Assembly: GCA_038532435.1 (NCBI GenBank)
Contig: JBCBAP010000009.1
Coordinates: 1-64,000, forward strand
Source of the DNA: JBCBAP01 sp038532435
GTDB taxonomy: Bacteria; Pseudomonadota; Alphaproteobacteria; Rhodobacterales; Rhodobacteraceae
DNA: 64,000 nt
Reading direction: 5' to 3'
Part shown: in pieces, positions 50,838-60,580 of the stretch
Layout: every line of letters begins with the position of its first letter
Position numbering within the stretch: position 1 is the first letter of the stretch
The notes under the pieces: generated by a model
Database searches by the model: none
Told to the model about the DNA's origin: nothing
Seen by the model: only the letters and a program-made list of their open reading frames with translations
Position numbers and translations under genes: made by a program

Positions 50838-50870
50838 GGGATCGTGTCAGGGGTCAACTCACACGATCCC
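50838..50870. promoter_or_regulatory. 10-bp inverted repeat upstream of the TPR-glycosyltransferase
   Basis: GGGATCGTGT (50838-50847) and ACACGATCCC (50861-50870), separated by 13 bases: perfect arms just upstream of the glycosyltransferase start. It could be an operator for a dimeric regulator or a leader hairpin. Its position also argues against the TTG start at 50857. Confidence 0.4.
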
Positions 50871-51696
50871 CGCCGAGATGGCCGGCTGCGGGCCGTTGGT
50901 CAATCCGGACCTGGCCCTCGGCAGATCCAGTGCGGCAATGTCGCTTTTGATCTCGCGAGGCCCCCGACTTTCCGCGAGGCGATCGTGGCGGGCAAGGCTG
51001 CGTTGATGTCCCCAGGGATCGGCACATAAGACGTGTCTCAGATCTTCTAGCTCAACATTGGACCGTCGATGGCGAGTTTGCTGCGGACCGTCCCATCGGC
51101 GCGAGGGATCACATTTTGCTCCTAAACCCCTTTGGCTTGGGCGACATTGCCCACGCGGCGATGCCCTCCGGGCTGAAATCGTAGCGGCGTTCCCTCCACC
51201 GATCTCAGGTTGTTGGCCGATCCCGCCGATCTAGGTCCGTGTTGCCAGCGTCAAACCTCCTTGGGGCAAACTGTACCGTTGGGGCCTTGCCGCAGGTCCT
51301 CTGCCCATGTTCGGCCTGTTCCAGGAGGCCCGGCGTAACGGGCTGCGATGATGCTTGGACGTATCGGTTAAAGGTCGCTGCCTAAGATCATCAAGCAGGA
51401 CGCCGATATCCGCCCGTAAACGCTCGTCCCGCTCGCTTCGCGGTGGGTGGCTGAGGGCCTCAAGTGTCGTCACGGCGGCCGACAGTCCTGCGGGTCACCG
51501 CCGCGGGCCGGTCGCCTTCGCAAAGGCTTGCGTGGGATGGGGCGGTGCGACGACTTGCCGATCGAGACCGTTTCGAACCCGCGCGACAGATTCAACGCAT
51601 GATTTTGTCCGCAGACGCTGTTATCCCTAAGGTTGCGTCAACAAAGTATCATCAACCCGGCGTAGGATTTGGACATTGTAACTCAAGGGACGTCCC
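50871..51696. other. Gene-free stretch with possible decayed coding sequence
   Basis: About 825 bases with no intact gene. On the minus strand, 51473-51231 is open for 80 codons from a GTG, and fragments in shifted frames continue to about 51050, interrupted by stops. This looks like a decayed gene but no family is recognised. The right part precedes the exported-protein gene and should contain its promoter. Confidence 0.35.
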
Positions 51697-53793
51697 ATGA
51701 CCCACTCAGCACTCTTCCGTGCGCTGCCGCTTGCAGCAGCCCTTCTCTCCACAACCGCCCTGACGGCCGTTGCCGATGGCCACGCGAACAAGGTCAAGAT
51801 TGGCGAGACGACAGCCCTCGTCGCTGAGGCGTCCACCGCAGACGATCCCGCGGAAATGGTGTCCGGTCAGTCCGCAGACACGGAATTCCCGTTCATCAGC
51901 GCGATGAAGGCTCTTGCAACTGTCGGAGAGGTCGACGCGGTCACCGGGGACGCGCTGACTGGCTGGCCCGATGGGCACGCGGCATGGCTGACCGACGAGG
52001 CGACCGTGCGGATCGCCTACCAGTCCGAATCCTACGCTACCATGTCGTCGGAGACTTACGGCTGGGAGATGACATCTGGCGTGAAATTCACCGGCTCCCA
52101 CCTTCACTTCATCGACTATGACCGCGCAGGCCTCGCCGGGTTCCTTGGCAATGACGATGCGGCGTCCACGATCGTGAAGAGCTCGGGCCACGTTTTCTCC
52201 ACCATCTACAATGTGTTTGGCGACGAGGTGGTGCCGAAGTCCGAAGGCGGTGTCTGGGGCAACCAGGTTCTGCCCGACGGCACCCTTGTGGACTTTGCCC
52301 CCAACATGATGCTGAACGCGGACAATGCGGACTTCTTCTTCCAGTCCTTCTGTGGCGCGTTCTACGAGCAGCCGCATAAGTGGGGCGCGGGCATCGGCTT
52401 CGAGGACCATATCTACATGATGGCCGAGGAGTGGAAGATCACGTCCATGTTCAACAAGGGTGATCGCGACAACCCTGATCTGGTGTTCGAGCCCGACGAC
52501 GGCATGGGCCTTGCGTCCATCGTTGTCGATATCGCGAACGAGACCGCCTACACCGCCCCCGCGCTGGGCCAGACCGGCTATGAAAAGATCATGCCGATCA
52601 ACTCCCAGAACCCGGACTACGTGGTGCTGGTGCTCTCCGGCTACAACCACGACCGCGAGCCTGCGCCGCTCAAGATCTATGTGGGCAAGAAAGGGGCTGA
52701 CGTGGGCGGTGCGCCGATCTCGGCCGATGCCCCGCAGCGGGATCAGTTCCTCGCCCGCAACGGCCTGCTGCACGGCAAGATCTACGGTATGGCGGTCGCC
52801 AACGAGACCTACGCGGACCTTGGCATCGACGCGATCGACACCGAGAGCAAGATGCTTGACGACTACATGACGGATCCGGACGCATCCGACAGCTTCGCGG
52901 CGGCCTTCGTCCCGACCTCCTACCAGTGGGGCGGATGGGACAACCCGGTCGCGGTCAAGGATACGGAGATGAACAAGTGGCAGATGCCGTCCGAACAGCC
53001 GGCGGGCCATACGTTCTTCGTCGGGGACAGTAAGGTCGAGCATCCGATGGTCGATCCGGACGCGTCCCACACCCGCTGGGCGCACAACCTGACCAACAAG
53101 GGCGGCGTTGTCGCGATCACACTGCCGGGGATCGAAGCGGAACTGGCGGCGGCGAACGGTGAGCTGCCGGAGATGCTGTCCGCTGAAGTGGTCCGCACGC
53201 TCGCAGCGGTCGATGGTGCGCTGACGCTCGAGGTTGCCGACAAGGGCATCAAGCATGGCGGTGAGGGCACCCATGCAACGTGGGAAGACGGCCGGGCGCA
53301 GGTCGTCGCCCCGGACGGTGGCTACTGGGTGAAGGCGTCAAACGCGGACGTTCTGATCATCGACGAGGACTCCGGCAACGATCTCGGCGAGCGCAAGCTT
53401 GCACTGGTGGTCGATCCCGAGACGATGAAGCCGACGGAAATGGCCAAGGGCTACTTCCTCGCCATGGCCGGTGGTGGCGCAAGCCCCCGCGCGGCAGCGG
53501 GCGCGACTGCCTTCGGCGGCGCGATCGACAAGCCGCGCACGTCCGAGTTTTCTGGCACGTGGAGCCTCACGGGTCTGCTGGCGACGAAGGCCGATGGCAG
53601 CTTCTACACCATGGATGAGCTCGCGGGCACAGGCATGCAGGAGGTCGCAGGCACGGTGCCGATCAACGAGCAGATGCTGATCGGTGTGGTCCAGCACCGC
53701 ACCGCATCCGGCGGTCAGGTCAAGGATGTCCAGGCGGACCGTGGCGGCCAGATCTTCATGTTCCAGCTCAACCTGCCCGACGCCGCGATGTAG
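51697..53793 (+). CDS. Large exported protein, possibly DUF839/PhoX-like
   Basis: A 698-residue protein with a Sec signal peptide (cleavage near AVADG). The mature part is Gly/Asp/Asn-rich beta structure with many acidic turns (DGTLVDFAPNMMLNADNADF, EPDDGMGLASIVVDIANE, VLIIDEDSGNDLGERKLALV), compatible with a propeller, and may resemble DUF839/PhoX proteins. I could not see the diagnostic PhoX calcium/iron ligands, so function is left open. A GGGACG lies 5-10 bases upstream. It is monocistronic and closed by a clear intrinsic terminator. Confidence 0.7.
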   Translation: MTHSALFRALPLAAALLSTTALTAVADGHANKVKIGETTALVAEASTADDPAEMVSGQSADTEFPFISAMKALATVGEVDAVTGDALTGWPDGHAAWLTDEATVRIAYQSESYATMSSETYGWEMTSGVKFTGSHLHFIDYDRAGLAGFLGNDDAASTIVKSSGHVFSTIYNVFGDEVVPKSEGGVWGNQVLPDGTLVDFAPNMMLNADNADFFFQSFCGAFYEQPHKWGAGIGFEDHIYMMAEEWKITSMFNKGDRDNPDLVFEPDDGMGLASIVVDIANETAYTAPALGQTGYEKIMPINSQNPDYVVLVLSGYNHDREPAPLKIYVGKKGADVGGAPISADAPQRDQFLARNGLLHGKIYGMAVANETYADLGIDAIDTESKMLDDYMTDPDASDSFAAAFVPTSYQWGGWDNPVAVKDTEMNKWQMPSEQPAGHTFFVGDSKVEHPMVDPDASHTRWAHNLTNKGGVVAITLPGIEAELAAANGELPEMLSAEVVRTLAAVDGALTLEVADKGIKHGGEGTHATWEDGRAQVVAPDGGYWVKASNADVLIIDEDSGNDLGERKLALVVDPETMKPTEMAKGYFLAMAGGGASPRAAAGATAFGGAIDKPRTSEFSGTWSLTGLLATKADGSFYTMDELAGTGMQEVAGTVPINEQMLIGVVQHRTASGGQVKDVQADRGGQIFMFQLNLPDAAM

Positions 53794-53816
53794 GCGGACA
53801 GGATCCGACGGAGGGG

Positions 53817-53844
53817 CCGCGGCGGAAACGCCGCGGTTCTTTTT
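53817..53844. terminator. Intrinsic terminator after the large exported protein gene
   Basis: CCGCGGCG, loop GAAA, CGCCGCGG, then TTCTTTTT on the plus strand: a perfect 8-bp stem with T tract between two convergent genes. It terminates the plus-strand gene. Confidence 0.88.
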
Positions 53845-53847
53845 CGT

Positions 53848-54885
53848 TCAATAGAGGAGCCCGTGATTGTCGAACTCGTGCCCGGTTTCCGGCACATGTT
53901 CGTCGTCGCCGAGAGCAAGGAGCGTGAACCCTGCTTGCGCTTTCACATCGCCCTTCAGCCCAACTGCACTTGCACCGGGAAGGTCCTGCGAGCGTACCAG
54001 CCGGTCGCCTTCAAGCTCCAGCACCCGCCCGGTCACCTTGGATGTGACGAGCGCACGCTCCCCGTCCGCGGCGACGGACGAGACGTAACCGCCCACGAGC
54101 TCCCCGTGGGGCAGGGCAGCGGGTATCCCGTCCGGGCTGACGCGCCAGAGGACCTCACCCCCTCGATCCCCGGGGATCTGTCCACCCACATAGAGCTGTC
54201 CGGCTCCGTCGAGCGCCATGTGGCGCAGCGAAACCCCTTCGCTCCCCGCCCAATGCCCCATCGCGTCGAGGGTGCCGTGGGTGAGGTCGTAGCGCAGGAT
54301 CTGGCTGCGAAAGTCATGCAGGTTGAGAGGGGTCCGCCCATAGTCCGGATGGGTCTCAAGCCCGCCAAGGGCGATCAGGAACATGTCAGATTCGGGCATC
54401 CGGATCACTTCGTGGGGTCCGGCGCCGGGCAGGGCGACCGCGCCCAGCCGTCGCGGCGTGCGAGACACATCGTAGATTGCGAGCGCCCCGGCGAGCGTCC
54501 CCAGATCGTTTTCGGGCACGATCAGGGTCGAACCATCACGGCTGAATGCGCCGTGCCCAAAGAAATGCCGCCCGCCCGGCGCGGTGACCGTTCCGCGGAC
54601 CAAGAGCGTGGCCTTGTCGATCAGCGCAAACCGGTCTCCGGGGCGGCGGGGAAAGACAACGAGCGTGTCCCCATGCTCCGCCATACCGTGAGCGCGGAAA
54701 TCAAGCGGGCTCTGGCCCAGGATGGCGCCGGTGGCGGAGACGAAAAGGGCGCGGCTCACGTCCCGGGCCGAGGTTTCGATGGCGACGAAGGTTGCCGACC
54801 CCACCTCCCGTGCCTGCACGCCGCGACAGGCAACGATGCCAAGGCCGAGCGCGAGCTGGCCAAGAAGTTCGCGTCTAGTCGCCAT
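53848..54885 (-). CDS. DUF1513 family exported protein
   Basis: A 345-residue protein with a twin-arginine-like start (MATRRELLGQL) and hydrophobic signal. The mature part is a seven-bladed-propeller-like DUF1513 protein: VVFPRRPGDRFALID, FFGHGAFSRDGSTLIVPEND, GPHEVIRMPESDMFLIALGG and HMALDGAGQLYVGGQ. DUF1513 genes commonly follow imelysin and DUF1111 genes in iron-regulated clusters. It overlaps the upstream imelysin-like gene by 11 bases of reading frame at its start. Confidence 0.85.
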   Translation of the reverse strand: MATRRELLGQLALGLGIVACRGVQAREVGSATFVAIETSARDVSRALFVSATGAILGQSPLDFRAHGMAEHGDTLVVFPRRPGDRFALIDKATLLVRGTVTAPGGRHFFGHGAFSRDGSTLIVPENDLGTLAGALAIYDVSRTPRRLGAVALPGAGPHEVIRMPESDMFLIALGGLETHPDYGRTPLNLHDFRSQILRYDLTHGTLDAMGHWAGSEGVSLRHMALDGAGQLYVGGQIPGDRGGEVLWRVSPDGIPAALPHGELVGGYVSSVAADGERALVTSKVTGRVLELEGDRLVRSQDLPGASAVGLKGDVKAQAGFTLLALGDDEHVPETGHEFDNHGLLY

Positions 54886-55945
54886 CGGCGGAGGTGAAGC
54901 CGGCGGTCAGCCCGATGGACGCCGGCAGACCGACCTTGAGGTAGTCCTCGTGAAACAGGGTGAGTTCAGCGAACCGGCGCAGTTCCTCGGCCAGTTGTCC
55001 GTCCTCGGTCAGGATATCATCCAGGGTCCGGTCCTCGAACGACAGGGTGGCGCTGATGCTCCCCGCGGTTTCTCCAAGGACGAAAAAGTCCATCGATCCG
55101 CCCGCGTCCGGTGTCACGTCAAAGAAGCCGTAAGGCAGTTCGTAAAGATCGCGCAAGGCGGCGAAACTTACCTCGATGCTGCGCAGGCCGAGACCGCTCT
55201 TGCGCGCCTCCGAGCGCTCGGGCCGTGCCTCCCCGGCGGAGGACCCGAGCCCGCGCTGGAGTTTGAACTTCCGCAACCGGTCCGTATAGACGACAGTTCC
55301 CGCAAGGAATGCACGCATCAGGGTGTCCACATCGCGGTAGGTGTCGTTTCCGGTCGCTGCAGTGTCAAAGGCGGTTCGGAACGCGGACGCCTCCCAGTCT
55401 GCCGCGATGTCCCGCGCAAGACCGCTCTGGTAGCCCGCGATTGCTGTTGCGAGGCCGCAGGCATAGCTCTCGCGCTCCAACGCCTTGAACAGGAGTGTCT
55501 CCAGCGCCGTGAGATTCACGAGGGCAACCGAATGCCCTTCCAGCGCGCCTTCCGCGAGCAATGCCGGGTCCTCCGACAGCACTGCGGCGCGTACCGCACG
55601 GCGGGAGAACCCTTTCGGATCGGGCCACACCTGCACGCGCATGGGCCCTTTGCCCGCGCTGATCGGGCCGATCTGGATGACGCTGATCCTTTGCCAGGCC
55701 AGAAAGGTTTCGGCGAAGCCCTCCTGGGCTGCCTCGATTGACCCTGCGCCGGAACAATATGCCTCCGTCGCCATCTCCATGCGCGCCGCACCGTCCGACA
55801 GCGCGACATAGCCCGGCAGGATGAACTCGTCCGCGGTGACGATCAGGCCGTCCTGCAGGATCGCGGCACTTTCCGCGTCGAAGCGCGACTGCGCCTCGGC
55901 GAGCGCTGGGAAGAACGTGAGGGCCGCGGCCAGCAGGTGTTTCAT
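54875..55945 (-). CDS. Imelysin-like periplasmic protein, divergent
   Basis: A 356-residue protein from the ATG at 55945, with signal peptide (MKHLLAAALTFFPALAEAQ). It matches the second imelysin-type gene of IrpA-like clusters (ISAGKGPMRVQVWPDPKGFS near the N-terminus, VNLTALETLLF in the position of the GxHxxE motif). The GxH of that motif is missing here, with only the Glu kept, so the canonical metal site may be altered. One base separates its start from the DUF1111 stop. Probable role in periplasmic iron uptake. Confidence 0.82.
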   Translation of the reverse strand: MKHLLAAALTFFPALAEAQSRFDAESAAILQDGLIVTADEFILPGYVALSDGAARMEMATEAYCSGAGSIEAAQEGFAETFLAWQRISVIQIGPISAGKGPMRVQVWPDPKGFSRRAVRAAVLSEDPALLAEGALEGHSVALVNLTALETLLFKALERESYACGLATAIAGYQSGLARDIAADWEASAFRTAFDTAATGNDTYRDVDTLMRAFLAGTVVYTDRLRKFKLQRGLGSSAGEARPERSEARKSGLGLRSIEVSFAALRDLYELPYGFFDVTPDAGGSMDFFVLGETAGSISATLSFEDRTLDDILTEDGQLAEELRRFAELTLFHEDYLKVGLPASIGLTAGFTSADGD

Positions 55946-55946
55946 G

Positions 55947-57368
<1,422 letters not shown>

Positions 57369-57375
57369 CGCAGAC

Positions 57376-58647
57376 CTACTGGAAGACCGCGCTGGGCCGG
57401 TCGAGGCTGTCGGAACCCTCGACCGTGATTTCCGCGATGTCGAGCGCGGCAACCAGAGCCTCGATCGTCCGGGTCTGGGAAACCAGCGCGTCGATGGCCG
57501 ACTGCACGACTGCGTTGCCCTCGGTGTTGCCGAAGCCGATCATCTGGTCGTAGGCCTCGATCCCGGAATCCGCGCGGTCCTTCATCACCTGCATCGCGGC
57601 CATGGTGGCGTCGAGCTTCGCACTCATCTCCACGTCAAGATCCGCGTTGACCGCTGCGGTCAGATCCGCGAGGGCGGGCACCTCGATCTCCGTCCCGTCG
57701 AGCCGGGTGTAGCGGCCAAGATAGACGTTCTGGATGCCGAGCGCGTCGTAGAAGTGTGAGTTGTGTGTGTTGTCCGCGAAGCAGTCATGCTCCTCCTCGG
57801 GATCGTGGAGGATGAGGCCAAGTTGCATACGCTCCCCCGCCAGCTCTCCATAGCTGAGCGAACCGAGCCCGGTCAGGATGGATGACAGACCCTGCGCATC
57901 GGACTGGGCCGCGAGGTCGGCGCGCGCCGCACCATCCGCGCCCCACGCCGCCACAATCTCCTCAAGATCCGCGATCAGCAGGTCAGTCGCCGCGTTCAGA
58001 TAATCCGCCCGCCGGTCGCAGTTTCCGTTGGTGCAGCCGTCGATCAGGAAATCGGTATGGCTGCGCGCGCCTGCGCCCGCATTGGTGCCGTTTATGTCCT
58101 GACCCCAGAGCAGGAATTCAATGGCGTGGTAGCCCGTCGCGACGTTTGCCTCGACCCCGTCGATCTCGTGTAACTGACCGAGGAGCGCTGGCGTGATTTC
58201 CCCTGCATCGACGGTCTGACCGCCGACCTGGAGGATCGGGTTGGCCACAATATTCGCCCGGAAAAAGTCGTTCTCCTCGTTCTCCTCGCCGTAATGGACG
58301 GTGTCGACATAGTCGATCAGACCCTCGTCGAGGGGCCAGGCATTCACCTTGCCCTCCCAGGCGTCGACGACAGCATTGCCGAAACGATAGGCCTCGGTCT
58401 GCTGGTAGGGTACCCGCGCCGCGAGCCAGGCATCCTTCGCCGCTGCGTGGGTTTCGGCGCTCGGTGCGTCGATGAAGACGCGGACCGCGGTCTGCAGCGA
58501 CTGTGCGGCCGTGAGGCTGTCCGCATACTTCGCCAGCGCAAGGTCCGCATACCCGTCGATGACGTCCCGCGGCGACGCGGCCTGGACTGCACTTGCAACC
58601 GGGAAGAGCGCGAGCGTCGTGCACAGCAGTTTGGCAGAAATCTTCAT
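57376..58647 (-). CDS. Imelysin family iron-regulated protein (IrpA-like)
   Basis: A 423-residue protein with signal peptide (MKISAKLLCTTLALFPVASA). The imelysin signature GYHAIEFLLWGQD contains the GxHxxE motif intact, and the C-terminal half has the paired four-helix bundle with HDPEEEHDCFADNTHNSH. This family (M75/IrpA) is an iron-regulated periplasmic or surface iron-binding protein rather than a proven peptidase. First gene of the four-gene minus-strand unit, divergent from an unknown exported protein. Confidence 0.9.
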   Translation of the reverse strand: MKISAKLLCTTLALFPVASAVQAASPRDVIDGYADLALAKYADSLTAAQSLQTAVRVFIDAPSAETHAAAKDAWLAARVPYQQTEAYRFGNAVVDAWEGKVNAWPLDEGLIDYVDTVHYGEENEENDFFRANIVANPILQVGGQTVDAGEITPALLGQLHEIDGVEANVATGYHAIEFLLWGQDINGTNAGAGARSHTDFLIDGCTNGNCDRRADYLNAATDLLIADLEEIVAAWGADGAARADLAAQSDAQGLSSILTGLGSLSYGELAGERMQLGLILHDPEEEHDCFADNTHNSHFYDALGIQNVYLGRYTRLDGTEIEVPALADLTAAVNADLDVEMSAKLDATMAAMQVMKDRADSGIEAYDQMIGFGNTEGNAVVQSAIDALVSQTRTIEALVAALDIAEITVEGSDSLDRPSAVFQ

Positions 58648-58744
58648 AGGATCACCTCCGGCGGGTGTGTGTCGATAATGTCTGAGTGTTTTTATCGGCT
58701 ATCAGGAGTGCCCCCGATTTTCCAGTCCTATTTTAGCATCTCGT

Positions 58745-58773
58745 GTTACGGTGATGTTACAGTACGCCGTTAC
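58745..58773. promoter_or_regulatory. Three GTTAC repeats in the divergent iron-cluster promoter region
   Basis: GTTAC occurs at 58745-58749, 58756-58760 and 58769-58773, spaced 11 and 13 bases, in the 159 bases between the divergent imelysin gene and the exported protein gene. About one helical turn apart, they would present the same face to a regulator. No clear Fur or Irr palindrome is seen nearby. Confidence 0.35.
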
Positions 58774-58806
58774 GCTCGAGTGAAAGTTTAGCATTAGGAC
58801 CGACAC

Positions 58807-59661
58807 ATGATGAAGCTCAGCATCCTCGCTGCGACAACCTGCCTGCTCCTCTCCGCCGCCGGGGCGAGTGCTCAGGAGATCAAGGCTGCGGTTCCTTCCG
58901 CGGATCAGGGCAGCTACAACCCCCAGTTGACCGCAAAGGAAGCAGTGCTGACGAACTGGAAGTTGGCGATCTCCGGATTGCGGGCGGGCAAGTTCGTGAG
59001 CGACAACGTGGCCCGGGCGGAAGGTGTGGAGTACCCGAAACTGGCCGCGCAGGCGGAGTTTGCGGCGGAAACGATGCTGCTGCGCTACGCGTCCTCCTAC
59101 TGGCTCTTTGCCATGGACGAGACGCTCGACCCCGTCGACGGTGCGGTGCTGCTCGCGGCGATGGCGGCGAGCAGGATGCCCTGCGAAACGGCGTGCGACG
59201 CGGCGACGGAAGCGCTCACCACCGCGTTCGGGTCCGCCTCTGCCGTGCTTGAAGAGGCTGCCCAGGCCGCGGAGCTGGCCGCGGAGGCGCGCAAAGGCAT
59301 CTCGGACGTTGAAGCTCTCGCGGAACTGCTGAGCGACATGGCGACCTATCTGGACAGCCCGGCCTGGCACAGCGATCTGAGCCTCACCGCAGCAGGTATG
59401 GATGGCAAGGAGGTCTCTGCCCGCGTCGTCGGCACGCTTGCGGTCTGGCGCAACATCGAACCCTTCGTCGGCATGCGCAGTGCTGAGATCGACACGGCGG
59501 TGAACGCGGCGTCCGACCGGCTGCTGCGCGATGTCCGGCGCAACACCCGGCGCAAGGAGGTGCTGGCCCCGGACAGCGCGGAGATCGAAACGATCCGCGC
59601 CTCCGCAGCGCAGGTGGCCCACGAATTGCGCCGGGCCGCGGGGCTGTTTCAGCAGGGATGA
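58807..59661 (+). CDS. Exported helical protein of unknown function
   Basis: A 284-residue protein with signal peptide (cleavage near ASAQE). The mature part is almost entirely alpha-helical and Ala/Glu-rich, with a cysteine pair MPCETACDAA. It is divergent from the imelysin cluster and overlaps the following di-heme gene by 4 bases (ATGA). Its all-helical nature and position recall imelysin-type bundles, but no motif matches. Likely part of the same iron system. Confidence 0.7.
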   Translation: MMKLSILAATTCLLLSAAGASAQEIKAAVPSADQGSYNPQLTAKEAVLTNWKLAISGLRAGKFVSDNVARAEGVEYPKLAAQAEFAAETMLLRYASSYWLFAMDETLDPVDGAVLLAAMAASRMPCETACDAATEALTTAFGSASAVLEEAAQAAELAAEARKGISDVEALAELLSDMATYLDSPAWHSDLSLTAAGMDGKEVSARVVGTLAVWRNIEPFVGMRSAEIDTAVNAASDRLLRDVRRNTRRKEVLAPDSAEIETIRASAAQVAHELRRAAGLFQQG

Positions 59662-60260
59662 TCCGTCCGCTCCTGATCGCGGCGATCTGGGGAGGGGGCG
59701 CCCTCGCCGACGAAAGCGCGGTCGCGCAATGCCTCAGTTGCCACATGGAGGACGGGCGTCTCGACGTTGTCGGTGTGCGGGAGCTTCAGGACCTGCCGGA
59801 GAACTGGCCGCTCCTCTTCGAGGACGCGTTCGACCGGGATGGGGACGGCATCGCGGGCAGGGTCGGTTTCGTGAGCGGGGGCGGCATGCCTCTCATCGGT
59901 AAGTGGGGACGGCTGCTCGCCGCCGCACGGTTCGAGGATTTCGCGCAGATCGCGGGAGCGGCCCATGACATCGCCGTCGACGAGGATATGGAGGCGATCC
60001 GTGCCGCGTTCGAAGCTCTCTCCCCCGCACCCGTCTCTCCGTTCCAGAGCGAAGAAGACCTCGCGCGGTTTGAGGCGCGGGGATGCGCCGCCTGCCACGT
60101 GACGGAGACCTATCGGATCGGCGAGCGTGAGCTGATGCCTCTGAGCGATTTCCTCTTGCACGACCTTGGAGAAGGGGAGGTGCGGACAACGCCGCTTTGG
60201 GGCTGCGACAGCAGTTGCCTGTCATATTCTCACGCCCGCACTGAGGCGCAGGGCGACTGA
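59658..60260 (+). CDS. Short di-heme c-type cytochrome, C-terminally aberrant
   Basis: A 200-residue exported protein with two heme-c sites: CLSCH (25-29) and CAACH (143-147), and the DUF1111 family segment SDFLLHDLGEGEVRTTPLWG (163-182), closely matching the DHOR upstream. After PLWG the expected G-L-x-L-H-D-G-R-A tail is absent and 18 unrelated residues lead to the stop. So it is either a compact DHOR relative or a gene cut at its 3' end. The following 320 bases hold no remainder of the tail that I can read. Confidence 0.72.
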   Translation: MIRPLLIAAIWGGGALADESAVAQCLSCHMEDGRLDVVGVRELQDLPENWPLLFEDAFDRDGDGIAGRVGFVSGGGMPLIGKWGRLLAAARFEDFAQIAGAAHDIAVDEDMEAIRAAFEALSPAPVSPFQSEEDLARFEARGCAACHVTETYRIGERELMPLSDFLLHDLGEGEVRTTPLWGCDSSCLSYSHARTEAQGD

Positions 60261-60580
60261 ACCGCTGGGCATCGACGTGCTTGCACACGTACTCGCGCCG
60301 TGCAGCAGGCCCTGAAGCGTCCTTCGATATCCCCCAAAATCACGGCTCCAGCCGCGATCCGCTCACCTTAGACCGGGGCCTGAACCGTCGTTCCAAGCCA
60401 GTCAACGCGGTTCTGGCCCTGAAAACCTCTGTTTCCGCAATAGGCCGAAGGTCGTAGTCGGAGAACGGGCATCAAGGCCGCAGACTGCAAGTTCCGGGAG
60501 GGTCCTCGGCCGGCTCGGTGAACTGCGTGAGATAAAATCGACCCCACCAAGAGGGTCCCGTCACCTCAGGGAGTAAATAT
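60261..60580. other. Intergenic stretch upstream of the selenium-binding-protein gene
   Basis: 320 bases without a gene. It should contain the promoter of the SBP56 gene; the ribosome binding site is the GGGAG at about 60570. I saw no strong hairpin and no readable remnant of the di-heme protein's missing C-terminus. Confidence 0.5.

Noticed and set aside
51050..51473. Insertion sequence remnant
   Set aside because: No terminal inverted repeats, target-site duplication or transposase motif (DDE) seen; kept only as a possible decayed gene.
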